Position numbers and translations under genes: made by a program. Shown piece after piece: positions 1-12,300 of a DNA stretch of 64,000 nucleotides (position 1 is the stretch's first letter; every line of letters begins with the position of its first letter). The notes under the pieces were generated by a model. It saw nothing but the letters and a program-made list of their open reading frames with translations, made no database searches and was not told where the DNA came from. The DNA comes from Ustulina deusta (taxonomy: Eukaryota > Ascomycota > Sordariomycetes > Xylariales > Xylariaceae). The stretch spans positions 248,001-312,000 of the forward strand of contig JAJNNX010000052.1 in assembly GCA_023159155.1 (NCBI GenBank), given 5' to 3'.

Positions 1-3000
1 GACTGACTGACCAATTGGTTCGTTGATTGATTTGTTACTTAGTCGGCGGGTTGGCTCGCTGACTCGTGGCAAAGAAACAATAAAAGTTCTAGGTTTATGT
101 TTTAGACCAAGTTTCCTGAATAGGTAAATGATGAAAGATAGGTACATGGAGACCCGTACCAGGTACCGTGACGAGACAATCAAAATCGACGACCGAGTCG
201 TTTCATGATGGCCAATCATTCTGCCAGATGCCTACTAATGCGGGTCTGCTCTCGTCGCCGCCACAAGACCGGACTACGAATGCCAAGCCACCTTGAATTA
301 TCTGGACTAGCAGCCTTAGAGGTTAGTTGGAAGACAAGGTCTTCCGGCAGTGTGCGTTTCCATAGAAGACTACAGGGATGTAAATAATGTATCGAAAAAG
401 GCTTCCGTTAAGACCTGGAGTGCCGGGGCGGTGAAGGTATCTATCTCAGCTTGTAGATCGCCAATTGTACGAAAGCATTAGTCTTCGTATACTGGTCGCG
501 CACTAAGTAAGTAGACGGCTAGGCAGCAAGATTGCGGACAAGACATTCAGAAGGAATAGAATTTATAGTAGGTTATTGGTTCGAGATCTGTCATCGTAGA
601 TGTCTTATTTTGGTGATAGATTTATAATGCTACTTTCCCTAATTATTTGACTCCTATTATAAATGTAACTAGATCTAAAATCAGTCAACTCGTAGACTAC
701 CTAGATGATGGCTACGCCGAAAGGAATGATGCCACTACTAACAGTAGGGTTATATTCCTCCAATACACTCCTCGGAAGACATGTTTTGTCGGGAGACTGG
801 TCTCACATGTCCGGTGGATATTGCTTCACTTCGAGTTCGAGTACCTATATATCATGCAGTACTTTAGAAAGAGGGGGGTGTGACTACAAAAATCACAATT
901 TAAGAAACTCTACTAGCGGTGCGTGAAAAAACCGGATGGTTACAGGCAGCCAAGGGTATTATCATGTAGTGTACACGTTCTGTCACCTTGCTGTCTGTCT
1001 GTGGGTGCCCAATTTGGCCTACGCTCGTTATCTATCTCTCTAGGACGGTGTCTGGACAAATCCCGATTATTTTCCTGATTCTCAAAGTCAATGGCATTCA
1101 TTCAAGATTCTATGCTCAGGTGTGGAGGAGAGAGCTCAAAGCCTCTAGCCCTCATAAGCTAGGTTGATTGTCTGAATGAATCTGACGAGTTTTTTGAGCC
1201 CTAATCATGCGATCACTCTTTCTAGCACAACATGAGTGTTCGAGGTATCTGGTTAGGTAGTTAGGTACTTAGCATAGGGGTCTGTATCTAGAAATTCCTT
1301 CTCGTCTGGTGAGAGGATCTGATGTGGGTGCTTTGATGAGCTATGGCTGTGAGCCCTCCATTCTGCCTCGTTGGTGGGCTGAGTATCTGGCAGAAATTTC
1401 GCTTAACACGTGTTTCGGAATACGAGCTGCTTATCGGCGCTATTATTACCTATTCCTGTCGACATAGAAAGGGGTGACGGCGTGGGTAGAATAAGATAAA
1501 AACTCCTTCTTGCTGTCGGCGCGGTTCGGAGGGCCGAGTTCTCCGGCGTTTACTCCGAGCCGACGGGGCAACGGCGTGATATCTAAAAATTCCTCTACCA
1601 ACCAACGAACCCCTTGACCCAAGCTCATGCAACGGAAACGCTAGTAAGAGGGGCTGATCGACGTGCCCCAATGCTACAAGCCCCTCTTGTTAGATTAAGC
1701 ATCGTCTAGACTCTAGATTAGCGCTCAACACATGATAAACGACAGGGATGCCACCTGAGACGCCATTTTGTTGGGCGCGGATAAGTAGCCAAGATAACTA
1801 TGCCTCGATTGCTAAGTCCCTCGGCGACCTGAAGGTGCTTTGCCTCTAACAGTTGGTCCGTTCCTTTGCGTACGGCGCTTCGTTCCTGACCTGGATCATT
1901 TCCATATGGTTATGGGCCTGGGCACCTCTAACAATCCAGGTGGCTTTCTCAGTAGTAACGAGATAAGTCCATTCAAAGCGGTCGAGGAGTCAGTCCTAGC
2001 TCAACCTAGCAACAAGCAATCGCACAGAGATCCTTTTACTAATTACAGCCTCTTGGGAACTGTGGTTGCGGCCCTGGGCACTCGACATATGGCTCGTTCA
2101 CCCGGCCCGTTTGGGACGCAGCCATCGGGGTCCCGCATGTCGATACCAACCTAGACGAGATGAGAAGGATCTCCTCTCGAATACCCCCCGCGATGAGGCT
2201 CACCCAAGTGGAGAGACGCAGTCTGTGCAGCCTCAGACTCCATCCAAGCCGAGGCTGCTTCAAGGCATCGGGCCTTTGGTCACGCACATTTCTCCTTCAT
2301 CTCGCTCGATTTTGTCCCGTCTCTTGGTTGTGTTCTGTTTAGAATCGCTAGTATCTGGGCAAGCCTGGCTCTCGTGGCTGATCTATTTCTTTTTTTTTCA
2401 CCACGGTCTCGTCGTAGGAGCCTGCTCTATTTGGGTCCCCGTTTCTCGTTTCTGATGGCCAATTTCCGCTCAACTTTACCACATCCGTCCCATCAATACT
2501 GCGATTCGGACACATTTATCCCCTCGACGATTTTCTAGGGCCTTGTACCATTCTTCCTGGCTGGAATCGTCGGCATGTGGCTTGCCGCGACCTTTCTCTC
2601 TTTGCGGGCTTGAATTCACAGCTCGGACCTAGCTCCGCGGAGTTCCTCGCAGATACAGACCTATGCGACGATAGGACAGATGTTTTGGGTGTTATATGAT
2701 CGAAAGCAAGAACACAAGAAACAAACACGGGTCAATGTTAGACAATAGCTTGAATTTGATCTCCGCGATCTCGAGTTGCTGATTTCATTTAGACAACCTC
2801 TTGTGTGTACCAATGCGAGCTCTCTAGTCATTCTCTTATTAGCGACCCCTAACTGTCCATAGAGTGGTATTGTATGGGTATTAGGTGTATTTAGCTTCGT
2901 ATATTTGCACTTCTAGAATTCTCCAACATAGTCAAGTCGCCATGCACGTGTCTTCACAGCAGCTTACCAGGCGAAGCTTACCTTTAGGCAGGCGGTCAGG

Positions 3001-3757
3001 AGAAGCAGTGCGCCGCCACGATGAGTCAGCAGGTCCTTTCGTACCGAATGTTCAATATTACTTATGCGGGGTATCGCGTCTGCCGGGTGGGATGGGGCGC
3101 GGAATAAGGTCGGCGACTTATGCCGGTGAATCTAGACTCACCGATTCGTACGATCTAGCACTGGGACCGGGAATTTTTCACAACCCCAGACGACTTCCAT
3201 CTTTAACATTGGTTGAATGATGAAGAAAAACTGCAAGGAATCCCCTGTCGATGAAATATACAATACTGTACACCTATTTTCAACTTTCCTACCCTTCGAC
3301 ATGGAGCTATTCGAGACTGATATTAGTGATGCAGTGGTCTAGATATGGCGGCAGATTTCTTTATCTTGCTTCCAGAGAATGCCAACGGCCTGCAAGTAAG
3401 CGATAATTAGGTAGTCGAGATATCCCCGGTTTTAGTTTCCAGGTGTTGGGGGTCGAAAGTCTGCATGACACACTGAATCGTACCATCGGGTCTTACATAC
3501 CGGTAGTATGATTCCAACCAAGATGGTTGCTTTTTCCCCAATATGCATGCGATCGGCGATTACATCTACCCAGTCGTGTCATACCCAAACCGCGAGAAGC
3601 TTTTCCCCGCAAGATGCCTACGGTAGGCATGATATTTCTCGATCATTTTGTGCTATATACTACCCTTGACGATTTGTCCAAGCGTAGGTTGTAAGATGCA
3701 AGGTTTCAGTTAAGCACCTTTTTTGAGACCAGATCCCTCAGGATAATTACTCGCAAC
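1..3757. other. Long stretch without a supported gene
   Basis: Both strands were read for long frames, P450/MFS/kinase-type motifs and spliced exons, and nothing convincing was found. The longest open stretches (up to about 129 codons around 2.1-2.5 kb) have compositions and residue patterns that match no family I know, and they overlap in several frames. The stretch around 2.94-3.2 kb is more GC-rich than its surroundings and could be an old gene or element remnant. The last few hundred bases must hold the promoter of the downstream P450. Confidence 0.5.
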
Positions 3758-5486
3758 ATGACTCTGCTATCCTCCTTCGGTCATTTCGCGAGCGAATTCT
3801 CCAGCTGGAAGTCTACATCATGGCTCGCCGTCAGTTGTGTGATACTCTATACACTGGGTTTGGGGATTTATCGCCTGTATCTGAGCCCCCTCGCATCAAT
3901 TCCTGGGCCAAAACTTGCGGCCTGGACGAGCTGGGTCGAGGCGTATTATGAGCTCCTTCATGGAGAAGGCGGCCAATTCATGTTTAAGCATCGAGAATGG
4001 CATGAGAAATATGGTAAGTGCTAGAAGCAGGATTGTACAAGATGGTCAGCTGAGAAACGCTCATCGCAACCCCAGGTCCCATCATTCGCATCAATCCGTA
4101 CGAAGTGCACATTCAAGATGCCTCATTCTATGAAACCCTTTATGCGAATAATATGGCGGCGGCCAAGCGACCCGAGCTTGAGAATCGATTCAACAATCCA
4201 CAATCTTCGTTTGCAACCTCAGATCCTGATCTTCATCGCATTCGTCGAGGCGCATTAAATCCGTTCTTCTCGAAGCGTGCAATCGCCGAGCGCGCCGAGT
4301 TCATTCAAAGACGGATAGACGTTGTCTGCCAACGACTCAAGACAGAGTTCCAGAATCGTGACCGTGTTCTTGTCGTGAACGACATGTTCGGCTGCTGGGT
4401 CACAGATATCATCACTGAATACTGCTTCGAGAGGCGATACGATTTCATCCAGGAGCCAGATTTCAAGGCTACTTTTGTCCAATCCTCGATCGACCTTATT
4501 GAGGGCGTCCATTGGCTCACGCAATTCCCTTGGATAGCTACGGTAACGGGCTGGGTTCCTGAAGTTGCCGTCGGTTGGATTGATCCACGCATGAAGAGCG
4601 CACTGAGATTTAGTAACGTAGGTTTTGTGCGATTGGAAGTTGAATAGCTAGGCCACACTAACGGCATAGTAGGAAATGTTGACACAAGTAAATGAAGCCA
4701 TCAACAATGCTGATAAGAAGGAGCAACCTGGTACCATCTTTACCTCCATCATTCAATCTGATATTCCTCGATCGGAGGTTACCGAAAAGCGTCTTCAGCA
4801 CGAATCCATTGCTGTTGTTAGTGCTGGTATAGAGACGACAATGCGCGCATTATCGATATCCGTCTACCATATTACGAAAAACCCTTCAGTATACCAACGC
4901 CTACGTGAAGAGCTTTCCAAGGCCATTCCCAATCCTGAGGAAATTCCGTCCTGGGCAGCGCTTCAACAGCTGCCATTTCTAACAGCATGTATCGAGGAAT
5001 GTAAGGAGATTCAAATCGGATGATTCGCTTATGGACTATGCTAACATCTTACCCTTAGCTCTAAGGCTAAGTTATGGGGCTACAACCCGCTTCCCTCGCC
5101 TTCACAACCATGAAATTGTTTACGGAAACTTCATCATTCCGAAAGGGACAGCGATTAGCATGAGTATCTATGATGTTTCTCATGACGAGTCTGTTTTCCC
5201 CAATAGCTTCGAATACAGACCCGAACGATGGCTGGGAAATCCTCGATCACCTGATGGTCGACAACTGTCACGATACATGGTGGCTTTTGGTCGTGGTACG
5301 AGGTCTTGTGTAGGCATACAGCTCGCCTATGCAGAGTTATTCATTGGTCTCGCCACACTCTTCCGACGTTTCAATTTCGAAGTGTATGAGACGAGTCCAG
5401 ATGATGTAGAGGTGCGAAGAGATCGATTCATACCTCGTCCCGCGAAGAAGAGTAAGGGCGTGAGGGTTTTTGTCAAGTCGGGATGA
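3758..5486 (+). CDS. Cytochrome P450 monooxygenase (trichodiene-oxygenase-like)
   Basis: This is a heme-thiolate monooxygenase of 517 residues, a normal length for a microsomal fungal P450. Exons are 3758-4013, 4076-4617, 4673-5000 and 5059-5486; all borders are GT..AG and the phases fit. An N-terminal membrane anchor (residues about 20-45) is followed by the proline hinge SIPGPKLAAW. The I-helix region has AGIETTMRA, the K-helix ExxR is EESLR (recreated exactly by the last splice), the PERW motif is PERWLG, and the heme loop is FGRGTRSCVG with Cys459 as iron ligand. The overall pattern resembles the large fungal group annotated as trichodiene oxygenase-like (CYP58/CYP65 type), often found in secondary-metabolite clusters. 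The substrate cannot be told. A methyltransferase and another P450 lie just downstream on the opposite strand, which suggests a tailoring role. Confidence 0.92.
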
Positions 5487-6029
5487 TCGCTTTGAGTGCT
5501 GCAGGTTAGCCTGGGAGCAATATGCGAAGGCCCGGAGTGGAATGAGTGCTGGGTATTGATTTAAAAACCACGGCTTAGGGCGGGTTTGTTTTTAGTCCAG
5601 GCACCCTATGGCTTCAAGAAGGAAAGATTGAATGTGCTCTTGAAGGATAACACTGAAGTGGCGAGTGTAGGATACATAGGGTATGGGAAAGGCCAATGGG
5701 AGTGCCAGGTCTAAGAGTCTTCGCAGGGAGACCCGTATTTGCTATACAAACACTCACGAGCTAATTGGTCGGCTAGTCTATTTGGCGAAGAATTATGGCG
5801 TTCGTTTTTATCAACGGAATCCTTTATTATAGGACCTGAATTCCATGTATTGAAGTGTATGGCTACAGCTTGTACTGTTCTTCAACCATCATGATTTGTC
5901 TGTGGTGCTAAGTGTGACAACAAAACGAAAAGAAACGATGACATTCAGGTCAGAAATGATAACATGCGTTCACGCTATCCAATAATAGTCCCAAGAGGGT
6001 ATATTTAAGCACATAGCAAGGGGCGCTAA
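5487..6029. other. Convergent 3' flank between P450 and methyltransferase
   Basis: The two genes face each other, so this interval should hold both 3' untranslated regions and polyadenylation sites. No further coding frame is seen. Confidence 0.6.
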
Positions 6030-6963
6030 CTATACCTCGCTTTCATTTACGGAATAAGCTATGTTGGTCTGCCCCTTCATCTTGGCGGACAGGGTAGGGT
6101 ACCATGACTTTAGGTCGGCGACCATCATGTCTCGAGTCTTCATGATCTCCTCGTTGGTCATCTGGGCAATGACCCTCGCAGCCATCGGAAGCTTGTTCAG
6201 AAGGAAGCGACAGATAACGTCGTAGTCGTCAAATGCCATGTAGTTCTCGACGTCGATGACCTCGATGTCCGTGAATCCGGCGTTCTTGAGATGATTTGTC
6301 ACATCCTCGCCTGAAGAGCAACGGTTCGATGGGACCTCCATGGCTAGGTCCGGGCGCACCTTGAGAGGGTACATCGAAAGCGTTGCCCAGTCCCCGCCCA
6401 GCATGGCAGACATGGCCAGCACACCACCGGGAGCCATGACACGTTTCATGGCGGCGATGCCTTGAGCCGGGTTCGGCACCGAGAACAGGACAAACCCAGC
6501 CAGCATGTGGCTGACAGAGTCGTCTTCCAAGGTATCGCATTTATGAACATCTACTTCAAGGGTCTCAGCGCGCTCCCACCAAGTGTTTCCCTTTTCAATT
6601 TCCATCTTCCTTCGGTTGTTATACTGCGCCAGCATTTCGGCATTGTTATCGGCACCGATGACCTTGGCAGATGTGGGTATGTTTGCGTGGGCTTCTAAGA
6701 CGGCGTTAGTGACCTGACCAGGACCGCAGCCCATGTCGACGATGACTGTGGCCTTGGAAAAGGGCAAGAGCTTGTCCGCGTGCTCAGCCATGTGCTGAGC
6801 GGGGGCGGCGCCTGGGCCAGAGGCGATCATCTGCATCATTGCAGGAGCGATCTTGGACCACTCTGTATCGGTGATATCTGGAGGAAGCAGGAATCAGATT
6901 AGTCTCAGTAGCATATACTCGAATCGCCCTGCGAGACTTACGCTTGCTAGCTTCGGCCGACAT
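6030..6963 (-). CDS. SAM-dependent methyltransferase (type 11/25 fold)
   Basis: A class I S-adenosylmethionine methyltransferase of 289 residues. The first exon is only 22 nt (6942-6963, MSAEASK plus one base); the second is 6030-6877, and the intron is 64 nt with GT..AG borders. The SAM-binding motif I reads VIVDMGCGPGQ (residues about 52-62). An acidic post-I residue follows in VIGADNN, and a motif IV-like HMLAGFVLFSVP and a motif V-like region MAPGGVLAMSAM come after. The protein lacks a signal peptide and should be cytosolic. Small stand-alone enzymes of this kind commonly O- or N-methylate fungal secondary metabolites. It sits between two P450 genes, which supports that role but does not prove it. 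Confidence 0.88.
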
Positions 6964-7613
6964 GTTGGTGGTTGTCCGTATCAGGCTCTCGGGAGTCCTT
7001 GTAAGCGATCGTGACACTGAAAATAAGAAGTGATTTGCAGGAACAGTCCTCACCAAGCTTCGTGATGATAGAAGATGTACAGATGAGAGGTTAAAGGGAA
7101 AGAGAAAGGCTCGGGGCATTGGGGAGAAGAGTCACCAACATAACAAACTTCAAAGAGCGAGCCTTTACCACCATCACGTTACAGAGGCCATTCTTCATCC
7201 AGCTACTAGGGCAGAAATAGAGAGACAGTGGCAGTAACATCTCATGTTACTGAATTTACCATGAGGGCAGCAATGTCACATGTTGATTTTCATATTCAAC
7301 GTCCTCAATCTAGGTAGTTGTCGTCAGTCGAGGCCATGAAGCCAAGCAATCCCCCCTTACTGCATGGAGAATAGCACCACTGTCGGATCCCGGAGGCAAG
7401 GGATCTAAAAATAAGCCTACCCCGCCAACCCCGCCAGCCCTACAGAAAGGTCCAAAACAATATACTACCCAAAGTACGTCTCATTGTTCCTATTCAAGTT
7501 TCCATGCAAGAGTATCATTCTCGTTATCTGAGCTTTTTTTTTTTTTTCCGATGTCAAGAGAGTTCTTAAGCAACAAGGCAATATATATATACATCAATCC
7601 GAATGATGCTAAT
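6964..7613. other. Methyltransferase promoter and P450 3' flank
   Basis: No gene is seen. The interval should carry the methyltransferase promoter and the 3' end of the following P450. A T12-13 run lies near 7534-7548. Confidence 0.5.
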
Positions 7614-9568
7614 TCAAATCACACTAGTCCTCTTCCGAATGCGGAAGGGAATAGGTTTACCAACGTCATCTACACCCATTCCATATCTATAGTTGGAGAT
7701 CTCAATCGTCTTGTTGTGAAATTCAACTTCGTACTCACTCGCCAAGAGGCTCGCTGAAAAGATCATGAAGGCCTTTGCAATGAAGCGGCCGGGACACATG
7801 GAAAAGCCGCCTGAATGAGGAAGAAAATCAGAATCAGTGATACATGTCAATTTGGATGAGACGAGACGATAAATATCTTACCACCGTATGGAACCCAGGC
7901 ACCTTCACAACCATCCAGGGAGAAATACGGCTTCATATCCTCCTGCTTCTTCTCAGGACGGTTGAGCGACCTGCGGTATTCCGGGTTGATTGGACCACTC
8001 TCTAGGTCGGCCGGGTCAATGATGAAACGGTCGGCCCAAAACGTCTCGACGGGATATTTGCCGTTCTTAGTGTTCCAGAATGACGTATCCATGTGAGATG
8101 GCGCCGAGTTTACCAACGCTAGGGCACCCTTGGGGAGGGTCCATTTGCCAAGATCGACATCCTCGTGTGGTGAGCTATATGCTGAATAGATTTTGATGTG
8201 AAGGCGCATCGTCTCCGCATAAATGGAAGAGAGAAGTGGGATGTCTCTCCCAAGCTGGTGCGGGTCAACTTCGTGCACAGTCTGTTCACCGAGGTACTCT
8301 CGGAGCTCATGTCGGACACGTTTTAGGAGAGTCTTGTCCTGCAAGATGTGGTATGCCCCGAACATGCACGAGATGACTAGATTACCTATGGTACTAGAAA
8401 ATTCACAGGTTAGCCATATTCCATAGAGCAATGCAGGGAAAGGAAAACTCACGCCCAAGCTAGTCCAAGATCAAGGTGAGCGAGAACGTCGTCGTCATGC
8501 TTGTCGGCCTTCAGAAGATGCTCTTGACGGTTTCGAATCATGGCAGATCCCCAGATTGGATCGCCGTCACCGTCGGCCTCAATCATTGACGGGTCGAAAT
8601 GTTCCCTCGCGTACTTGTACCAGCTCTTCAACTGCTCGGCGATCGAATCCCTGAAACGGTGCTGTCCCGGTAACATGAATTTCGGGAACCCAGGAGTGAA
8701 CTGTGGCATAATTTTGTCGAACTTGAAAATATTTTCAACAAAGGTTGGGTGCAAGCGCAGTAATGTAGGCCCAAAAATGCATTGAATAGACGATGGACCA
8801 ATGCTATCCTTGAAAAATTGCGCAAAGTCAGGAACCTCTTTCCACTCCGTAGATATACCTTGAGCTGCCAGTCTGAAAGGTACGTCCCTTGCAAACCGCC
8901 GCGTCGCTGGCTGCATTCCTGGCCCGGTAAACCCGCGGAAGGCCAGAGCGTGAGTAATAGAGTCGACACGATTGTGAGGAAGAACATTGCTCTTTAGGTG
9001 TGGTTGTGGAAACGGCCCTGAGTTATCGGCTCGGTAGACTTTCGATGACTCTTTGGAACATCCAAGAATGTTATTGTTGCTATACTCGTACATGTCTATC
9101 GCACTGGCTAAGGCCTTGTGCTTAAAGAGCTTTATAAGAGTCTCCCGGTCCTGGAAGATGTAGCATGTAAAACCCATGACCACTATTCTGTTAGAGGTCA
9201 ATTTACCTCTATACCATCTAGATATAAGACTTATTAGAACTCTGAATCCAGTTTCTTTCAGATTGTTGATGTTTGACCCACGAAACTTGGTCTGTCAGGC
9301 GTCGGTGGTCGAGCGCGAGCTGGAAAATAGCACCCAGAAACGGAACGAAAGAGGGAAACCGTGGTGGTAGCCGACCCTTAGCATGACTAACAGACGTGTG
9401 ATCATAGTGAAATAATAACACATCAATAATGTATTTGATGATGATAATAGCGAGAGGGATTAATCCCACCATCGCAGCGTTAAAGGTCGCCGGAGACAGG
9501 TTCAGGAAAGTGACCCATAGGGCCACAAACGGAGTTGGTGTCATCGCGACACGATTGTTTAATATCAA
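7614..9568 (-). CDS. Cytochrome P450, CYP7/CYP8-like
   Basis: A second P450, modelled at 576 residues with exons 7614-7810, 7882-8393, 8453-9187 and about 9282-9568. The last two introns are firm. Joining across the intron at 7811-7881 recreates the heme motif VPYGGGFSMCPGRF, with Cys517 as ligand. The GGGxxxCPGR form, an N-terminal helix (AAMVGLIPLAIIII) and the ETMRLH K-helix (ExxR) are typical of fungal relatives of sterol 7-alpha-hydroxylase and prostacyclin-synthase P450s. The I-helix region is WATIGNLVISCMFGAY. The start could be the first Met or the one nine codons later (MTPTPF). The exon 1 to 2 junction is uncertain: the phase-correct donor GTGGGT gives a protein that seems short by roughly 20-25 residues just before the beta-1 region. 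It reads in the same direction as the methyltransferase and may be co-regulated with it. Confidence 0.87.
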
Positions 9569-12300
9569 ACAAATCTCATGATGGGGGGGAAATGATTCTC
9601 AAGAATCGGTATTGAGAAAAGAATTGAGACCCGTTGATTACTTCGACAGCCCGCTAGGACACCAGTCCTTAAGGAATTTGAGCTTCTGAGTGATCACTCA
9701 GACATGATGCCAGACTATACCGATATGGGCCGATTCCCGCCCATACAGGCTTCAAGGTAAGTCACACTGCTACTCTCTTACATGAATCCGCTAGCGAATA
9801 GGTAAGGCTTACACCAAGGGAACAATCAGGGCGTTAGATGCAGACACGCACAATGTACCTAGCGTATATCGGCTTATGCCGTTGAAAATATCAACCTAAC
9901 CAAGACCCTAGGAAATAAACTGGGGAGGCAACTCGTCCATGCCATTCAGGAATGCGACCTTGGGCGAATCCCTAGGATTTACTGTCTAAGGTAATCTAGA
10001 CATAGATCTGGGATGCTTCATACGAACTGACGATGAGACAATCACTTCACCCAGGACAATCGCTCCATGAGTATCCATTAAAAGGGTTGTGGCATTGGTG
10101 TTACACGGAACCACTGTGTTTGCGACGCTGCAATGGGACGCGATGCAATGCGATGCAATGCGCATGTTGGGAGATCGCTCGCTACCAACTTATAATTACC
10201 TAGGTCATTGAGGTACGTGCTGCGGTTGCACAATGCCTTTCAATTAAGAATTGTACCTCTTGTTTTATTACCCCAGTCCTAATACCCTGTCTATCCTAAA
10301 AGGCTATTACGACCTCCCATGTTAGTAGATACTCTAGAGCCCAGGGCCTAGAGTCTAGATCACCTGGCGTCTATCGGCTCATTCCGCCGAAAATATGTTA
10401 TTGTCGGGCAAGTGGTTGGCATACCTCCACGTGTAAGGAGCTATTTTGAGAAATGCATGCTTCGTCGCCGGGTAACTCCGTAAATTACCAAAGAAACCTG
10501 TGGAGTAGCAACCGAACCAATGAGCTGAGATATTTGGCCCTGGACGATCGTGCAACTTAAGCCTATCGGGTATGCTGCGCCGTTTGGTCAGAGGTGAAGA
10601 GAGATCGGACGAGGATCCTTGCCGTGGCGCATTGGAAGTCTCGTCAGCATGGCTAGTGTACTTCTATGCGCCGCACGGGTGCACTGGCCCAATAGGTACT
10701 AGGTGTGTTTTTTCTTCTGCAATTAGACGAACAACTGGCTGTGCCGCACACGCGCAGTGATCCTGCAAGCCATGCGCAGTCAGCTTGGGATTACTGCACA
10801 CCCCACAAGATCGCGCAAAGGAGAGAACGTAGTACGCTGGTAAGGACTGAAATCTCGCACGATATGATTGGATTAAAAATATCTGCACCGAAGGTTTTGG
10901 TCCCTTGAGCTTTCACCACCATTAATTAGAATGTTCAGATATTCGACGCACTGTAGTTTGTTGTAGAGCTTGGTTGTGGCGTTGTGATGTGGCGTTATGG
11001 AGACATGTCGTTGAAAAAGTGGGCAAGACTGGTCACCAGTTTATATAATTTTTTAAGAAAAAAAGCACCTCTCGACCCGCATTCTTCCCGTTCTCATCAA
11101 CATTGCATGGACAAAATAGAGATCTAGGACTACATACGGTATAGCGGACAGTTATCCATGATGTACTTGTGGTTCACCTACTAATTATGGTGTAGAACAG
11201 CAACTCTCACGTCTTGGCTGTAAGTCTGGAATTTTGGGAGATGTTGACCAAAGTTCAGTGGTCAGCAAGGACTAGCGTGAGAGTAAATATCATGAGACTT
11301 GTACTACAAACCGAGAATTTCAGGGCTAAGCGAGATTGGCGCTAATCTCAGCCGATGGAGGGAGCCGATGGGGAGAAGGGGAGGAGTGTCCTATTATTAT
11401 GCTTCAAAGTTCGGTGGTAAGATCCTGTCATGTGTCATCTCGCACCTTCAACATGTCCCCTGTTGATCACTACCTGTCGAGTTGATTTAGGCCCGCCTAT
11501 TACTACTCTTTGTAGGTGGAAACGTAAAGCGGCGCAGGCGGCACCACCTCCAGCTGATGCTGGACAACCGAGGAAGCATGAGTCAGTATCACCGTGGTGT
11601 GCATGAGCCAAAGGCTTGGAAAATTTAGCTGCAGGTGAAAGCTAGAAGAAGCCACGAAGAGGCCAAGGGGCACACGAGGGGTACAGTTGGGAGCAAGCAG
11701 GAACATCATTGTGCATCTCAAATCATTGGTGATGGGACGTATTGTGAAGCCTAATTACAGCATTGACTAACGGTAATGATACATTCAAGAGCAAAATGAG
11801 ACAGAGACAGTGTAGTCCCATCTGTTGGAATTGGGTCTAGACCACTAGATCCATCTATGGACACTTCCCATCGTATTCCATTTGCGGCAACTTCAAGCCC
11901 CTGATCTAGTCTCGGGGATATCGTCTTGTGATTTTGCTGACAAGCGCGGTCAATTATCCCATCTTGCAGAAAGGTGAACCTTTCACGTAATGGACTGGGA
12001 GTTCAGCACGAACTACAGGGTGAAATCCTTGGCAGGAAGTGATAGTAGCTGATAGTAGCTCCAGGCGACATCAAGGCATAACTAGTGCAAGCACATAGGG
12101 TGGTTTTCACCACATAGAGACGTATATGGGGGGATCGTTTTAAGGGTCATAGCTGTACGAGCGATAAGAGTATATTTTGAAGAGAAGTGAATATTTACAA
12201 GAGAAGTAAATGTATTTACATCGGCATCGGAATCGTTGTTACTCTGCCCCTATTTGTCCACATTAAAATCAATATGTCATTGTATTAGATAGTAGTTGGT
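9569..12300. other. Gene-poor interval of about 2.7 kb
   Basis: No coding region is supported on either strand. Small local repeats are present: the word GCGATGCAAT is duplicated near 10139-10160, and GATAGTAGCT is exactly doubled at 12041-12060. The remainder looks like relaxed intergenic DNA. Confidence 0.5.

Noticed and set aside
2066..2455. Open frame of about 129 codons on the plus strand
   Set aside because: Overlapping frames on both strands are equally open and the translation is rich in Ser, Leu and Arg without motif; likely chance.
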